The translations under genes were made by a program, and so were the position numbers. 64,000 nucleotides of DNA from Pseudoxanthomonas sangjuensis (lineage in GTDB: Bacteria; Pseudomonadota; Gammaproteobacteria; Xanthomonadales; Xanthomonadaceae): positions 106,721 to 170,720 of the forward strand of contig NZ_PDWR01000004.1 of NCBI RefSeq assembly GCF_010211755.1. The letters run 5' to 3'. The notes beneath the pieces are model-generated. The model did no database searches, had not been told where the DNA came from, and worked only from the letters and a program-made list of their open reading frames with translations. Positions 1-9,200 of the stretch are shown piece by piece. How positions within the stretch are numbered: position 1 is the first letter of the stretch; each line of letters begins with the position of its first letter.

Positions 1-1
1 A

Positions 2-103
2 GCCGTCTGCGCGTGGCAAAGGAAGAGGCCGCTGGCGAGGCAGCCGGAACTGCAGTGCCACGTCGATGAGCTGCGCACGGTGGGCGAGTCGGAGCGTGGC
101 TGA
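2..103 (+). CDS. 3' end of an unidentified gene (partial)
   Basis: The frame starting at base 2 stays open from the left edge to a TGA at 101-103. Most of its 33 codons end in G or C, as in real genes of this replicon, while the other two plus frames in this stretch show little such bias. I therefore read it as the C-terminus of a gene entering from outside; the last residues are DELRTVGESERG. No family is recognisable. Bases 104-258 that follow are lower in GC and hold nothing I can support. Confidence 0.3.
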   Translation, partial: AVCAWQRKRPLARQPELQCHVDELRTVGESERG

Positions 104-258
104 ATTGGGTCCAAGTGAATTCTTGGATGGAAACGAATATTTGCTCTGGCTCCGTTGTTGGGATGGAGGACGCCAGAATCCGCTATCACCTTCACTGGCT
201 TCTTTGTAGAGCCGGACTTGCTCGGTTGCTTTCCGTTCCGCGTGCGATGACGCTCTTG

Positions 259-1026
259 CTACTCGACAAGATCAAAGTCAGTAATTGCCCTAATTTCTAG
301 CTTGAGACTCGCGGCGATCCGGTCAAGAAATTTAAGGGATGTGACAAACCACTCTGTGCCAGTCCGATTGCCGCGCGCACCAGAATGGTCGGCTGAACGC
401 AGCCATGTGTGGAATTCTTTCTCTGCTGCGGATGACTCTGATGTTGGATAGATGCGAAGCAAGATCGGGTCTTCGGGTAAAGCCGTGAGGCGATTTGCAG
501 AGCCGGCACGGTAATAGGCGTCCTTGGTCGAATGCCCAACCTTAAGAAGCGTTTTTCCAGTGTCTGGATCGATAGGGTGCCGTAGATAGTGCGGCAAGGT
601 ATAGACGTAAATTCCAGGTGTGCCTGCGGCCTCCGCAGACTCGGAAGCCTTTACCGCAGCTACGGTCTCTTCGGTCTGGGCCTGACGATCTTCCGCGCGG
701 GAAGAAAGCAATTTTTCCTGGTCTTCGAGCTGAAGTCGTAGCTGATTGCTAAGGCTGTTGTTCTTTAGCCAAGCTCTTACTTTGCGGGCTGCTTGTTGTG
801 CGACTGCCGGGGCAGTTGGAACCTCGCCGTCACGGAGGACTCGGACTAGGCGCCTGCAGTTATATACCCAACCGAAAGTCGCGGTTTCTTCTTGCTCCGC
901 CATTTCCTGCGGGGTCAGGCCGAGCTTTTCGTACTGCCAAAACCTTCCGAGCATGGTTTCGTCTGAATCCAGCAAGCGTTCGACCTCAGCGGCTCGATCG
1001 TGCGGGGCGCTCGTATCATTCGCCAT
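259..1026 (-). CDS. GIY-YIG nuclease family protein (T5orf172-type)
   Basis: A protein of 255 aa. The C-terminal half carries a GIY-YIG/T5orf172-like fold: GIYVYTLPHY supplies the GIY..YVY strand, LLKVGHS the next strand, and AAEKEFHTWL the glutamate-bearing helix. The N-terminal ~110 residues are helical and charged and match nothing I know. The ATG at 1026 is chosen because GGGGG lies 8 nt upstream; a TTG two codons earlier (1032) is also open. GC is clearly lower than in all genes up to 62 kb, suggesting recent acquisition. Related proteins occur in phages and defence islands, but the substrate here cannot be inferred. It is followed closely on the same strand side by the TonB-like gene, which reads in from higher coordinates. 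Confidence 0.7.
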   Translation of the reverse strand: MANDTSAPHDRAAEVERLLDSDETMLGRFWQYEKLGLTPQEMAEQEETATFGWVYNCRRLVRVLRDGEVPTAPAVAQQAARKVRAWLKNNSLSNQLRLQLEDQEKLLSSRAEDRQAQTEETVAAVKASESAEAAGTPGIYVYTLPHYLRHPIDPDTGKTLLKVGHSTKDAYYRAGSANRLTALPEDPILLRIYPTSESSAAEKEFHTWLRSADHSGARGNRTGTEWFVTSLKFLDRIAASLKLEIRAITDFDLVE

Positions 1027-1038
1027 AAGCAAATCCCC

Positions 1039-1917
1039 CTACTCGTCCCGCACTTCGCCGCCCGGCAGGAACTGCCAGGTGCGGGTGACGTGCAGGATGT
1101 CGACGTTTTCGCTGGTTTCCGGCAATGGCGGGAATGGTGCGGCCAGCTTGACGATGCGCAGCGCGGTCGAGTCGAGCAGCGGGATGCCGCTGGACTGGAT
1201 GATGTGGGTCTGTTCCACCGAGCCGTCGCGGCGCACCGCCACGGTGATGACCAGTTGCCCGGCCAGGCGCTTGCGCCGCGCCTCGTCCGGATAGTTCAGG
1301 TTGCCCACGCGCTCGGCGCGGTCGACCCACGCGCGCAGGTAGTTCGCGTACACGTATTCCCGGGTGCTGGCCGACACGAACTTGCGCTTCGGCCGCTTCG
1401 CGTACAGTTCGCTGCGCAGGTGGATCTCCGCCGCCAGCCGCGCCATCTCCGCATCGTGCTCGATCTTCGCCTCGCCCTTCGGCAGGTCCGGCGTGTCCGG
1501 CTGCGGCTTTGTCTGCTGCGGCGGCACCTTCAGCTCGCTGTCCTTCGTCGTCAGCACCCGCGCTTCCGGCGGCGGCACCGCGTCCGGCGACTGCGCGCGC
1601 AGCGGCTGCGGCGCCAGCCCGGTCTGCGCCTGCGGCACCCAGCCGGCCTGGCTGTCGCGCGGGCGCTTGGCGATGTCGCTGTCGCCGCCGCCCTGCTGGT
1701 TGGCCGCGGCGAGGAAGTCCGCTTCCTTCGGCGTCAGCGGGGTCTGCGTCTGGCTGAGGATCACGTCCAGCGTCGGCAGCACCGGCGCGGCCTCGCCCAG
1801 CGCGAAGCCCGTGCCCAGCACCAGGATGCCGTGCACGACCAGCGACAGCGCCAGGGTGGCGCTGAAGCGCTCGTTCTCGCCGATCTTGGGCGGGGCGACG
1901 GGGGCGGTGGCGGACAT
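1039..1917 (-). CDS. TonB family energy transducer-like protein
   Basis: A 292-residue inner-membrane-anchored periplasmic protein. One N-terminal membrane segment (about residues 20-42, SLVVHGILVLGTGFAL) follows a short cytoplasmic tail. Then come a Pro/Gln-rich periplasmic linker and a C-terminal TonB-like domain (about 200-290) containing YPDEARRKRLAGQLVITVAV and VEQTHIIQSSGIPLLD. TonB proteins transmit proton-motive force from ExbB/ExbD to outer-membrane receptors, but no exbBD lies nearby. The gene sits 58 bp downstream of gshB on the same strand and is probably cotranscribed with it. This gshB-tonB-like pair next to pilG recalls Xanthomonads and Pseudomonas, so a role linked to pili or envelope rather than iron is possible. 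Confidence 0.85.
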   Translation of the reverse strand: MSATAPVAPPKIGENERFSATLALSLVVHGILVLGTGFALGEAAPVLPTLDVILSQTQTPLTPKEADFLAAANQQGGGDSDIAKRPRDSQAGWVPQAQTGLAPQPLRAQSPDAVPPPEARVLTTKDSELKVPPQQTKPQPDTPDLPKGEAKIEHDAEMARLAAEIHLRSELYAKRPKRKFVSASTREYVYANYLRAWVDRAERVGNLNYPDEARRKRLAGQLVITVAVRRDGSVEQTHIIQSSGIPLLDSTALRIVKLAAPFPPLPETSENVDILHVTRTWQFLPGGEVRDE

Positions 1918-1975
1918 TGCGGCTACGGGTTCGTTCGGGCCAGTCCCTTCCGCAAGCGGGAAGGGCGGTCGACGC

Positions 1976-2923
1976 TCATCCTACCTTCGCCTCGATCGCG
2001 TCGAACAGTTTCGCGCAGATGTTCAGGCCGAACTGTGCGTCCAGTTCGCGCACGCAGGTCGGGCTGGTGACGTTGACCTCGGTCAGGTAGTCGCCGATCA
2101 CGTCCAGGCCGACGAACAGCATGCCGTTGCGCTTCATTTCCGGGCCGACCTGTGCGGCGATCCAGCGGTCGCGCTCGCCGAGCGGGCGGCCTTCGCCGCG
2201 GCCGCCTGCGGCCAGGTTGCCGCGGAACTCGTCGCCCTGCGGGATGCGCGCCAGCGCGTAGTCGACCGGCTCGCCGTCGATCAGCAGGATGCGCTTGTCG
2301 CCCTCGCTGATCTGCGGGATGTAGCGCTGCGCCAGCGCCAGGCTGCGGCCGCCGTGGGTCAGCGTTTCCAGGATCACGTTGAGGTTGGGGTCGCCGGTGC
2401 GGGCGCGGAAGATCGACTGCCCGCCCATCAGGTCCAGGGTCTTCAGCACCGCATCGCCATGCTCGTGCACGAACGCCTTCAGCTCGCCGGCGTGGCGGCT
2501 GACCAGGCTCGGCGGGCAGCACTGCGGGAACAGCAGCGCCGCCAGCTTCTCGTTGTAGTCGCGCAGGCCGCGCGGGTCGTTGAGCACCAGCGCGCCGGCG
2601 TGCCGGGCCAGGTCGAGGATGTGGGTGTCGTGCAGGTATTCGGCGTCGACCGGCGGGTCCTTGCGCATCAGCACGACCTGGCCGGGGCCGAAGGCCAGCT
2701 CGCGCCAGTCGCCCAGGCTGAACCAGCCGGCCTTGTCGTCCTTGACCGCCAGCGGCGCGACCGTGGCCAGCGGCGTGCCGCCGCGCACCGCCAGCCCGCC
2801 CGGCCGCACGTACCACAGGCGGTGGCCGCGGCGCTGCGCTTCCAGCAGCATGGCGAAGGTGGTGTCCTTGGCGATCTTGATGGAGCCGATCGGGTCCATC
2901 ACGACGACGACGTCGAGGGTCAT
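1976..2923 (-). CDS. gshB: Glutathione synthetase
   Basis: ATP-grasp ligase joining gamma-glutamylcysteine and glycine (EC 6.3.2.3), cytoplasmic, last step of glutathione synthesis. At 315 aa it matches the usual bacterial length of about 316. The N-terminus MTLDVVVVMDPIGSIKIAKD is diagnostic and fixes the start at 2923; the longer open frame upstream runs into the pilG promoter region. Other family signatures are LMRKDPPVDAEYLHDTHILD, NDPRGLRDYNEKL, LDLMGGQSIF (nucleotide-binding loop) and GLDVIGDYLTEVNVTSPTC near the C-terminus, which supplies the metal-binding Glu and Asn. It is divergent from pilG, a conserved neighbourhood in Xanthomonads and Pseudomonas. Confidence 0.97.
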   Translation of the reverse strand: MTLDVVVVMDPIGSIKIAKDTTFAMLLEAQRRGHRLWYVRPGGLAVRGGTPLATVAPLAVKDDKAGWFSLGDWRELAFGPGQVVLMRKDPPVDAEYLHDTHILDLARHAGALVLNDPRGLRDYNEKLAALLFPQCCPPSLVSRHAGELKAFVHEHGDAVLKTLDLMGGQSIFRARTGDPNLNVILETLTHGGRSLALAQRYIPQISEGDKRILLIDGEPVDYALARIPQGDEFRGNLAAGGRGEGRPLGERDRWIAAQVGPEMKRNGMLFVGLDVIGDYLTEVNVTSPTCVRELDAQFGLNICAKLFDAIEAKVG

Positions 2924-3037
2924 GGCTGGTTTCGCCTTATTCCGGCAACGAAAACGGGCGAAAATGGTAGCAGGCGGCAACTGCGACGCAGTTCTCGTTT
3001 TCCCGGCGGCCGGCCCGGCGGCCCCGGAACGCGTGTC

Positions 3038-3068
3038 TTGACAGTATGTGCCAAGACTGGAATATAAA
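3038..3068 (+). promoter_or_regulatory. Likely sigma-70 promoter of the Pil-Chp operon
   Basis: A perfect TTGACA at 3038-3043 and a TATAAA at 3063-3068 face pilG, whose ATG is at 3128. The spacing is 19 nt, a little long; an alternative -10 (AATATA) gives 17. It is the only AT-rich stretch in the 204-bp gshB-pilG divergent gap. Confidence 0.5.
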
Positions 3069-3127
3069 GCCTTGTCGCAATGGCGCCGGGGATGCACGGC
3101 GCCATGCATGGGGAACAGAGAAGGCTA

Positions 3128-3529
3128 ATGACCGAGAAAGACAGCCCGGCCGGCGCGTTCAGCGGCCTCAGGGTGATGGTGATCGACGATTCCAAGACCA
3201 TCCGTCGCACCGCGGAAACCCTGCTCAAGCGCGAGGGCTGCGAGGTAGTCACTGCCACCGACGGCTTCGAGGCCCTGGCCAAGATCGCCGACCAGCAGCC
3301 GCAGATCATCTTCGTCGACATCATGATGCCGCGCCTGGACGGCTACCAGACCTGCGCGCTGATCAAGAACAACCAGGTCTTCAAGTCGACGCCGGTGATC
3401 ATGCTGTCGTCGAAGGACGGCCTGTTCGACAAGGCGCGCGGGCGCATCGTCGGCTCCGAGCAGTACCTCACCAAGCCGTTCACGCGCGAGGAACTGCTCG
3501 ACGCGATCCGCACCCACGTAAGCCACTGA
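3128..3529 (+). CDS. pilG: Twitching motility response regulator PilG
   Basis: Stand-alone CheY-like receiver of 133 aa that takes phosphate from the ChpA kinase and promotes pilus extension. The receiver motifs are complete: acidic pair D20-D21 (VIDDSKTIRR), phospho-acceptor D64 (FVDIMMPRLDG), the Ser at LSSKD, and K116 (YLTKPF). There is no output domain. The start at MTEKDSPAG is preferred over an upstream in-frame ATG at 3080 because GAGAAGG lies just before it. It is the first gene of the operon. pilH, which follows pilG in Pseudomonas, is absent here. Confidence 0.95.
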   Translation: MTEKDSPAGAFSGLRVMVIDDSKTIRRTAETLLKREGCEVVTATDGFEALAKIADQQPQIIFVDIMMPRLDGYQTCALIKNNQVFKSTPVIMLSSKDGLFDKARGRIVGSEQYLTKPFTREELLDAIRTHVSH

Positions 3530-3549
3530 GCGCCGCAGGGGGCAGCGCC

Positions 3550-4083
3550 ATGAACCGATCGCCGTTCGACATCCTCGAGGACTTCGAACGCCGCAGCCTG
3601 GCCCACGCCGTGGCCCAGCCGGCGCGCGAGGCCGCGCGCGAGCAGTGGCGCGGGGTCGGCTACCGCATCGGCCGCCGCCGCCTGGTTTCCGGCTTCGACG
3701 AAGTGGTCGAAATCGTGCGCCTGCCGCCGACCACGCCGGTGCCGGGGGCGCAGCCGTGGCTGCTGGGCATCGGCAACCTGCGCGGCAACCTGTTCCCGGT
3801 GATCGACCTGAAGCAGTTCCTCGAGGGCGAGCGCACCGTGCTGCACGAGGGCCAGCGCGTGCTGGTGATGCGCCAGCCCGGCGGCGACGTGGCGCTGACC
3901 ATCGACGAACTGTACGGCCAGCGCGGCTTCGATCCCGAGCAGGCGGTCGAGCCGGGCGAACTGGCCGGCGGCCGCTACGCCAACTTCGTCAAGCAGGCGT
4001 ACCGCAGCGAGGACCACGACTGGGGCGTGTTCGCGCTGTCGCTGCTGGCGCGCACGCCCGAATTCCGCCAGGCCGCGTTGTGA
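3550..4083 (+). CDS. pilI: CheW-like coupling protein PilI
   Basis: A 177-residue single CheW domain that couples the PilJ receptor to the ChpA kinase. The first ~35 residues (SPFDILEDFERRSLAHA) form a family-typical leader. The CheW core begins around residue 50 with WRGVGYRIGRRRLVSGFDEV and includes GIGNLRGNLFPVIDLKQFL, the beta-strand/turn signature of CheW. It lies 20 bp after pilG and 59 bp before pilJ on the same strand, in the Xylella/Xanthomonas order. Confidence 0.93.
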   Translation: MNRSPFDILEDFERRSLAHAVAQPAREAAREQWRGVGYRIGRRRLVSGFDEVVEIVRLPPTTPVPGAQPWLLGIGNLRGNLFPVIDLKQFLEGERTVLHEGQRVLVMRQPGGDVALTIDELYGQRGFDPEQAVEPGELAGGRYANFVKQAYRSEDHDWGVFALSLLARTPEFRQAAL

Positions 4084-4142
4084 CGCGGCGGGCGCACTGA
4101 CCGACATTCGTTCAATTTCGTAGTACTGGGGAAGCGAAAAAA

Positions 4143-6179
4143 ATGAGCACTGCACCGGATACCGCCAACGCCAGGAAAACCGGCGGCCTCGGCACCAGTT
4201 TCTGGCTGGTCCTGCTGGCGATCTCGGTGATCCTGTTCGGCGCCAACACCGCGGTGTCGGCGTGGATGGGCAGCCGCCTGTCCGGCGCCAGCGCCGGCGC
4301 GTCCGACTTGCGCGTGCTGTCGCAGCAGCTGGCCAACCAGGGCCGCGAGGCGGTGGACGGCCGGATCGAGGCGTTCGCCTCCTTCAAGGAAACCCGCGAC
4401 GGCATCGAAAAGGCCATCACCACGCTGAACAGCCGCTACGGCAGCGAGCCGACCGTATCCGGGCCGATCAAGCGCCTGGTCGATACCTGGGCGCCGCTGC
4501 GCACCAGCGCCGACCGCGTGCTGGCCAGCCGCGAGGCGGTGTCGAAGGTGTCGGCCGCCGCCGACCAGTTCGCCGGGCGCATGCCGATGCTGCAGTCGCA
4601 GCTGAGCGAAATGCTGCGCGCGATGAGCGAGGGCGGCGCGACCTCGGCGCAGTTGTACACCGCGCTGCAGCAGGTGGGCGTGGCCAGCACCATGGCGCGC
4701 CGGGTGACCGAAATCCGCGCGGGCGGCGCCGGCGCGGCCGGCGCCGGCGAGTCGCTGGCGCGCGACTCGGTGCTGTTCGGGCGCGTGCTCGACGGCCTCG
4801 GCAAGGGCAACCCGCAGTTGGGCATCGCGCCGTTGCGCAGCCCCGCGGCGCAGGCCGCGGTGCGCGCGGCGCAGGCGCAGTGGACGACGATCGCCGTCGA
4901 CCTGAAGAACATCCAGGACAACTCCAAGCCGCTGTTCGCCGCGCAGGAAGCGGCGGCCGCGCTGGTCGCCGGCTCGGACGGCATGCTCGCCGACAGCGGC
5001 CGCGTGTTCGATGCGTTCTCCGCGTTCGGCTCGACCCGCGACACGCGCATCTTCCCGAACTTCTGGTGGTCGGTGGTCGGCGGCGTCATGCTGCTGATCT
5101 CGATCGGCGGCTTCCTGTACAGCTTCTACCGCAGCCGCCAGCGCGAGCAGGAAGCGCGCTACCAGGCGCAGGTGGAATTCAACAGCCGCAACCAGCAGGC
5201 GATCATGCGGTTGCTGGACGAAATCTCCTCGCTCGGCGAAGGCGACCTGACCGTGAAGGCGTCGGTGACCGAGGACATGACCGGCGCGATCGCGGACGCC
5301 ATCAACTACGCCGTCGACGAGCTGCGCAACCTGGTGACCACGATCAACGACGCCACCGTGCAGGTGGCCGCATCGACCCAGGAAACCCAGGCCACCGCGC
5401 TGCAGCTGGCCGAGGCCGCCGGCCACCAGGCCGACCAGATCAACAACGCCTCCGAGCGCATCACCGAAATCGCGGCGTCCATCGGCCAGGTGTCGAGGAA
5501 CTCGACCGAATCGGCCGACGTGGCGCAGCGCTCGGTGCAGATCGCGACCGAGGGCGCCGGCGTGGTGCGCGAGACGATCCGCGGCATGGACCAGATCCGC
5601 GACCAGATCCAGGAGACCTCGAAGCGCATCAAGCGCCTGGGCGAGTCGTCGCAGGAAATCGGCTCGGTGGTGGAACTGATCAACGACATTTCCGAACAGA
5701 CCAACATCCTCGCGTTGAACGCGGCGGTGCAGGCGGCTTCGGCCGGCGAAGCGGGCCGCGGTTTCGCGGTCGTGGCCGACGAAGTGCAGCGCCTCGCCGA
5801 ACGCACCTCGAACGCGACCCGGCGCATCGAATCGCTGGTCCAGGCCATTCAGTCCGACACCAACGAGGCGGTCAGCTCGATGGAGCAGACCACCGCGGAA
5901 GTGGTGTCGGGCGCGCGCCTGGCCGAGGACGCCGGCACCGCGCTGGGCGAGATCGAACGCGTGTCGAGCGACCTGAACCAGCTCATCCAGAACATCTCCG
6001 GCGCGGCGCAGCAGCAGTCCGCCGCGGCGTCGGACATCACCCAGACCATGGGCGTGATCCGCCAGATCACCTCGCAGACGTCGCTCGGCGCCAACCAGAC
6101 CGCCGAGTCGATCGGACACCTCGCGCAACTGGCCGCGGACCTGCGCCGCTCGGTCGCCGACTTCAAGCTGCCGGGCTGA
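4143..6179 (+). CDS. pilJ: Methyl-accepting chemotaxis protein PilJ
   Basis: A 678-residue membrane receptor of the Pil-Chp system. TM1 is at about residues 17-40 ([20 protein letters not shown]). A periplasmic helical sensor (PilJ type) follows, with TM2 at about 304-325 ([20 protein letters not shown]). After a HAMP-like linker comes a coiled-coil signalling domain. Its hairpin tip is [33 protein letters not shown] at about 516-548, with the PilJ-typical Gln in place of the canonical Glu in AAIEAA. In Pseudomonas PilJ senses pilus retraction and surface contact. Because the cluster has no pilK, and ChpB looks inactive, methylation-based adaptation of this receptor is doubtful. Confidence 0.95.
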   Translation: MSTAPDTANARKTGGLGTSFWLVLLAISVILFGANTAVSAWMGSRLSGASAGASDLRVLSQQLANQGREAVDGRIEAFASFKETRDGIEKAITTLNSRYGSEPTVSGPIKRLVDTWAPLRTSADRVLASREAVSKVSAAADQFAGRMPMLQSQLSEMLRAMSEGGATSAQLYTALQQVGVASTMARRVTEIRAGGAGAAGAGESLARDSVLFGRVLDGLGKGNPQLGIAPLRSPAAQAAVRAAQAQWTTIAVDLKNIQDNSKPLFAAQEAAAALVAGSDGMLADSGRVFDAFSAFGSTRDTRIFPNFWWSVVGGVMLLISIGGFLYSFYRSRQREQEARYQAQVEFNSRNQQAIMRLLDEISSLGEGDLTVKASVTEDMTGAIADAINYAVDELRNLVTTINDATVQVAASTQETQATALQLAEAAGHQADQINNASERITEIAASIGQVSRNSTESADVAQRSVQIATEGAGVVRETIRGMDQIRDQIQETSKRIKRLGESSQEIGSVVELINDISEQTNILALNAAVQAASAGEAGRGFAVVADEVQRLAERTSNATRRIESLVQAIQSDTNEAVSSMEQTTAEVVSGARLAEDAGTALGEIERVSSDLNQLIQNISGAAQQQSAAASDITQTMGVIRQITSQTSLGANQTAESIGHLAQLAADLRRSVADFKLPG

Positions 6180-6267
6180 GGACGAGGGCCAAGCAAGGAA
6201 TGAACAGCGGACGTGACAACATGATCCACAGCGCGGGCCGGTTCGCGGCCGCGGCGGGGGTGCGCCG

Positions 6268-9200
6268 GTGAACGCGCTGCGCGACGCGATGAGCCAGGCG
6301 GCGCTCGGCTGGGTCAAGCCGGAGCTCGACGAGACCCTGCGCCTGGCGCGGGCCGAGGTCGAATTCTTCGCCGAGGATCCGAACGACACCGCGCGCATGC
6401 ACCTGTGCGCCGGCTACCTGCACCAGGTGCAGGGCACGCTGCAGATGGTCGAGTTGTACGCGCCGGCGATGGTTGCCGAGGAACTGGAGCTGCTGGCGCA
6501 GTCGCTGCACGACGGCAAGGCGGCCGACCGCGACGAGGCCTGCGCCACGCTGATGCGCGGCACCGTGCTGCTGCCGGACTACCTGGAGCGCCTGCAGGGC
6601 GGGCACCGCGACATCCCGATCGTGCTGCTGCCGCTGCTCAACGACATCCGCGCGGCGCGCGGCGCGCCCGGGCTCAGCGAAAGCGTGCTGTTCGCCCCCG
6701 ACCTGGACCGTCCGCTGCCGACCAGCGTGCCGCTGCCGGAGCCGATGCCGTGGCAGGCGCGGCGCGGTCGCATCGATGCGGCGCGGCAAAGCTTCGAACA
6801 GGCGCTGGCGGGCTGGCCGGAGGGCGGCGCGCCGCGCGACCCGGTCGGGCTGGCCGCCGCGCTGAAGGAATTGTCGGGCAGCGTCGAGAAGACCGTGGCG
6901 CGGCGCTCGCTGTGGGTCGCCGCCTCGGTCGCCGAAGCCCTGCGCGACGGCGCGCTGGCGGCGTCGGATGCGTTGCGCCAGGGCTTCGCCGGCCTCGGCC
7001 GCGCGCTGCAGCATTGGCAGCAGGACGGCGCCGACGTCGACCTGCCGCCGGGCCAGGAACCCACCCGCCAGCTGTTGTACGCGGTGGCGCAATCGTCGTC
7101 GCGACACCCGGCGCTGGACGAGCTGCGCGCCACCTTCCAGCTCGACGCGGCCGCGCCCAGCGAGGCCGAGGTCGACCACGCCCGCAGCAGCATCAGCGGC
7201 CGCAACCGCGCGCTGTTCGACACCGTCGGCGGCGTGGTCAAGGAAGAGCTGATGCGGGTCAAGGACGCGCTCGACCTGCACATGCGCACCGGCGCCGACA
7301 TCGCCGCGCTGCAGCCGCAGGTCGGCGAATTGTCCAGCGTCGCCGACACCCTCGGCATGCTCGGCCTCGGCGCCGCACGCGACGTGGTGCTGCAGCAGCG
7401 CGACGCGCTGTCCGCGCTGGTCGCGGGCCAGCGCCGGGCCGACGAAGGCGCGCTGCTCAACATCGCCGGCGCATTGCTCTACGTCGACGCCTCGCTCGAC
7501 AGCCAGGTCGCCAACCTCGGTGCCGCCGGCAGCCACGAGGAAGGCGCGCACGCCACCGACGCGCAGCACACGATCGGCGCGCTGGCGCAGGAGGCGATCG
7601 CCAACTTCGCCGCCGCGCGCGAAGGCTTCGTCGCCTTCATCGAAACCGGCTGGGACCATGCCGAACTGGCCGAAGTGCCGCGCCTGCTGGCCGAAGTCGC
7701 CGGCGCGTTGCGCATCCTCGACCTGGCGCAGGCGGCCGACTACGTCGAAGGCGTGCGCCGCTACGTCGGCAACGAACTGATCGGCAGGCGCCGCGTGCCC
7801 GGCGGCCAGCAGCTGGACACGCTGGCCGACGCGATGGCCAGCCTCGAGTACTACCTGGAGGCGCTGCGCGACAAGCGCCCGAACCAGGGCGACATCCTCG
7901 ACATCACCCGCAGCAGCCTCGAAGCCCTGCGCTACTGGCCGCTGCCGCCCGAGCTGGCGGTCGAGGAAACCGTCGCCGCGGAAGAAGAACCGGAACCGGC
8001 GGCAGCGGAAGAAGCGCCGGCGCCGGTGCCCGCGGCGGCCATGGAGCCGCCGGCGGTCGCGGCCGGGCTGATCGAGCCGAGCACCGCCGCGCTGGTCGAT
8101 GCGGTGGTCGCCAGGGCCGCGCCCGCGCCCACCCTGGTCACGCAACCGCCGGAAACGGCGGATGCGGTGCCGGCGACCGCGATCGGTCCCGAGCAGGGCG
8201 GTTTCGACACCCGCAGCGGCGACATCGACGACGAGATCCGCGAGGTCTTCCTCGAGGAATTCGACGAGGAAATCGCCAACCTCGAGCGTCTGCTGCCGAC
8301 ATGGCGCGCCGCGCCGGACGACCTGGAGAAGCTGCGGCCGATCCGCCGCGTCTTCCACACGCTGAAGGGCAGCGGCCGCCTGGTCGGCGCCGGCATGCTC
8401 GGCGAGTTCAGCTGGAAGATCGAGAACATGCTCAACCGCGTGCTCGACGGCTCGCGGCCGCCGTCGGAAGCGGTGCTCGCGCTGCTCGGGCAGGCCAGCG
8501 ACACGTTGCCGCAGCTCAACGCCGCGCTGCACGGGCGCAAGGCGGTGTGGGCCGACATCGAAGGCATCAAGGAAGTCGCCGACCGCATCGCCGCCGGCGA
8601 GGACGCGTTCTATACCGCGCCGGTCGGCCTGCCGCGCTTCGACGAACCCGCGCCGGCGCCAGCCGCGGCCCCGGTGGCCGCCGCGCCGCCGCTGGACGGC
8701 ACCCCGGCGCAGGTCGACGGCGTGCTGCGCGAGATCCTCGAGACCGAGGTCGCCAACCATCTGGAAACCGTGCACGACTGGCTGGCGCGCGCCGAATCCG
8801 CGCCGCAGCCGGCCAGCGAGGCGCTGCTGCGCGCGTTCCACACCATGAACGGCGCGTTCGCGATGGCCGACGTGCCGGAAATCCCCGAGGTCACCGGCGC
8901 GGCCGAGCAATACCTCAAGCGCCTGCTGCCGGCCAACGTGCCGGTGTCCGACGCCGGCGTGGTCGCGCTGGCCGAAAGCGCGCAGGCGATCAGCGGCACG
9001 ATGGCCGCGCTGCGCACGCCGGCGCCGCGCGTGCCGGTGTTCGCCGAGCTTGCCGCGCGCCTGTCCGCGCTGCGCGACAGCCTGCCGCCGGCGCCGGTCG
9101 CGGCGGAACCGCCGGCGGGCGCCTACGTGGAGGCGCTGCCGCCGATCGCGCCGCCGCTGGCGCCGGATGCGCTGGAACTCGCGGAACTGGTCGACAACGA

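Noticed and set aside
115..300. 61-codon plus-strand frame at the left edge
   Set aside because: It has poor codon bias and no ribosome-binding site, overlaps the 3' end of the GIY-YIG gene and matches nothing.
1976..3109. Longer gshB start at 3109 (377 aa)
   Set aside because: The extra 62 residues cross the pilG promoter and part of its leader and have no family similarity; the normal gshB length is reached from 2923.
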